A stretch of 5,453 nucleotides of DNA from Planctomycetota bacterium (GTDB lineage: Bacteria; Planctomycetota; Brocadiia; Brocadiales; Bathyanammoxibiaceae). The notes beneath the pieces are model-generated. The model had not been told where the DNA came from. It saw only the letters and a list, made by a program, of their open reading frames with translations, and made no database searches. Positions 5,438 to 5,453 of this stretch are shown piece after piece (position 1 is the stretch's first letter; every line of letters starts with the position of its first letter). The stretch covers positions 1 to 5,453 of the forward strand of contig JAUXLO010000133.1 of the NCBI GenBank assembly GCA_030623665.1, given 5' to 3'. Both the position numbers and the translations under genes were made by a program.

Positions 5438-5453
5438 CATATTTCATATAATA

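Overview
This window looks like an ordinary chromosomal segment of a bacterium with roughly balanced base composition. AGG (Arg) and ATA (Ile) codons are common, which is unlike enterobacteria. A long two-domain NAD synthetase and a bacterial-style CoaB point to Bacteria. A DUF2148 iron-sulfur candidate protein is typical of anaerobes. I would guess an anaerobic, deep-branching lineage (for example Planctomycetota, Nitrospirota or Desulfobacterota), but nothing here fixes the phylum.

Layout. Bases 1-777 carry two tandem plus-strand genes. The first is only a C-terminal fragment. The second is a 191-aa membrane-anchored coiled-coil protein. Both end in the same type of FxLYD-like beta domain. 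A minus-strand pair follows: a DUF2148 protein (1487-2017) upstream of a standalone phosphopantothenate-cysteine ligase, CoaB (764-1456). The 3' end of coaB overlaps the FxLYD gene tail-to-tail by 14 bp. A 251-bp AT-rich divergent region (2018-2268) holds two inverted repeats and a good plus-strand promoter (TTTACA, 17 bp, TATATT). This promoter probably drives pncB-nadE (2269-5285), two genes coupled by an ATGA overlap. Downstream lie a small hairpin and a terminator-like hairpin (5393-5437).

How the genes fit together. PncB makes nicotinate mononucleotide from nicotinate and NadE performs the last amidation to NAD, so the pair forms the two ends of the Preiss-Handler route. The middle enzyme, NadD, is not here. 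CoaB acts in coenzyme A synthesis. The locus is therefore mainly a cofactor-biosynthesis neighbourhood, with one uncharacterised redox-type protein and two envelope proteins.

Most notable points. NadE has full length and an intact synthetase domain, but its glutaminase domain has glycine (Gly148) where the catalytic cysteine should be, and several surrounding active-site motifs have drifted. It may be an ammonia-dependent NAD synthetase that keeps a dead amidase domain. Independently, CoaB has serine at the position of an asparagine that is nearly invariant in the family. I see no phage, transposon, CRISPR or tRNA/rRNA sequence.
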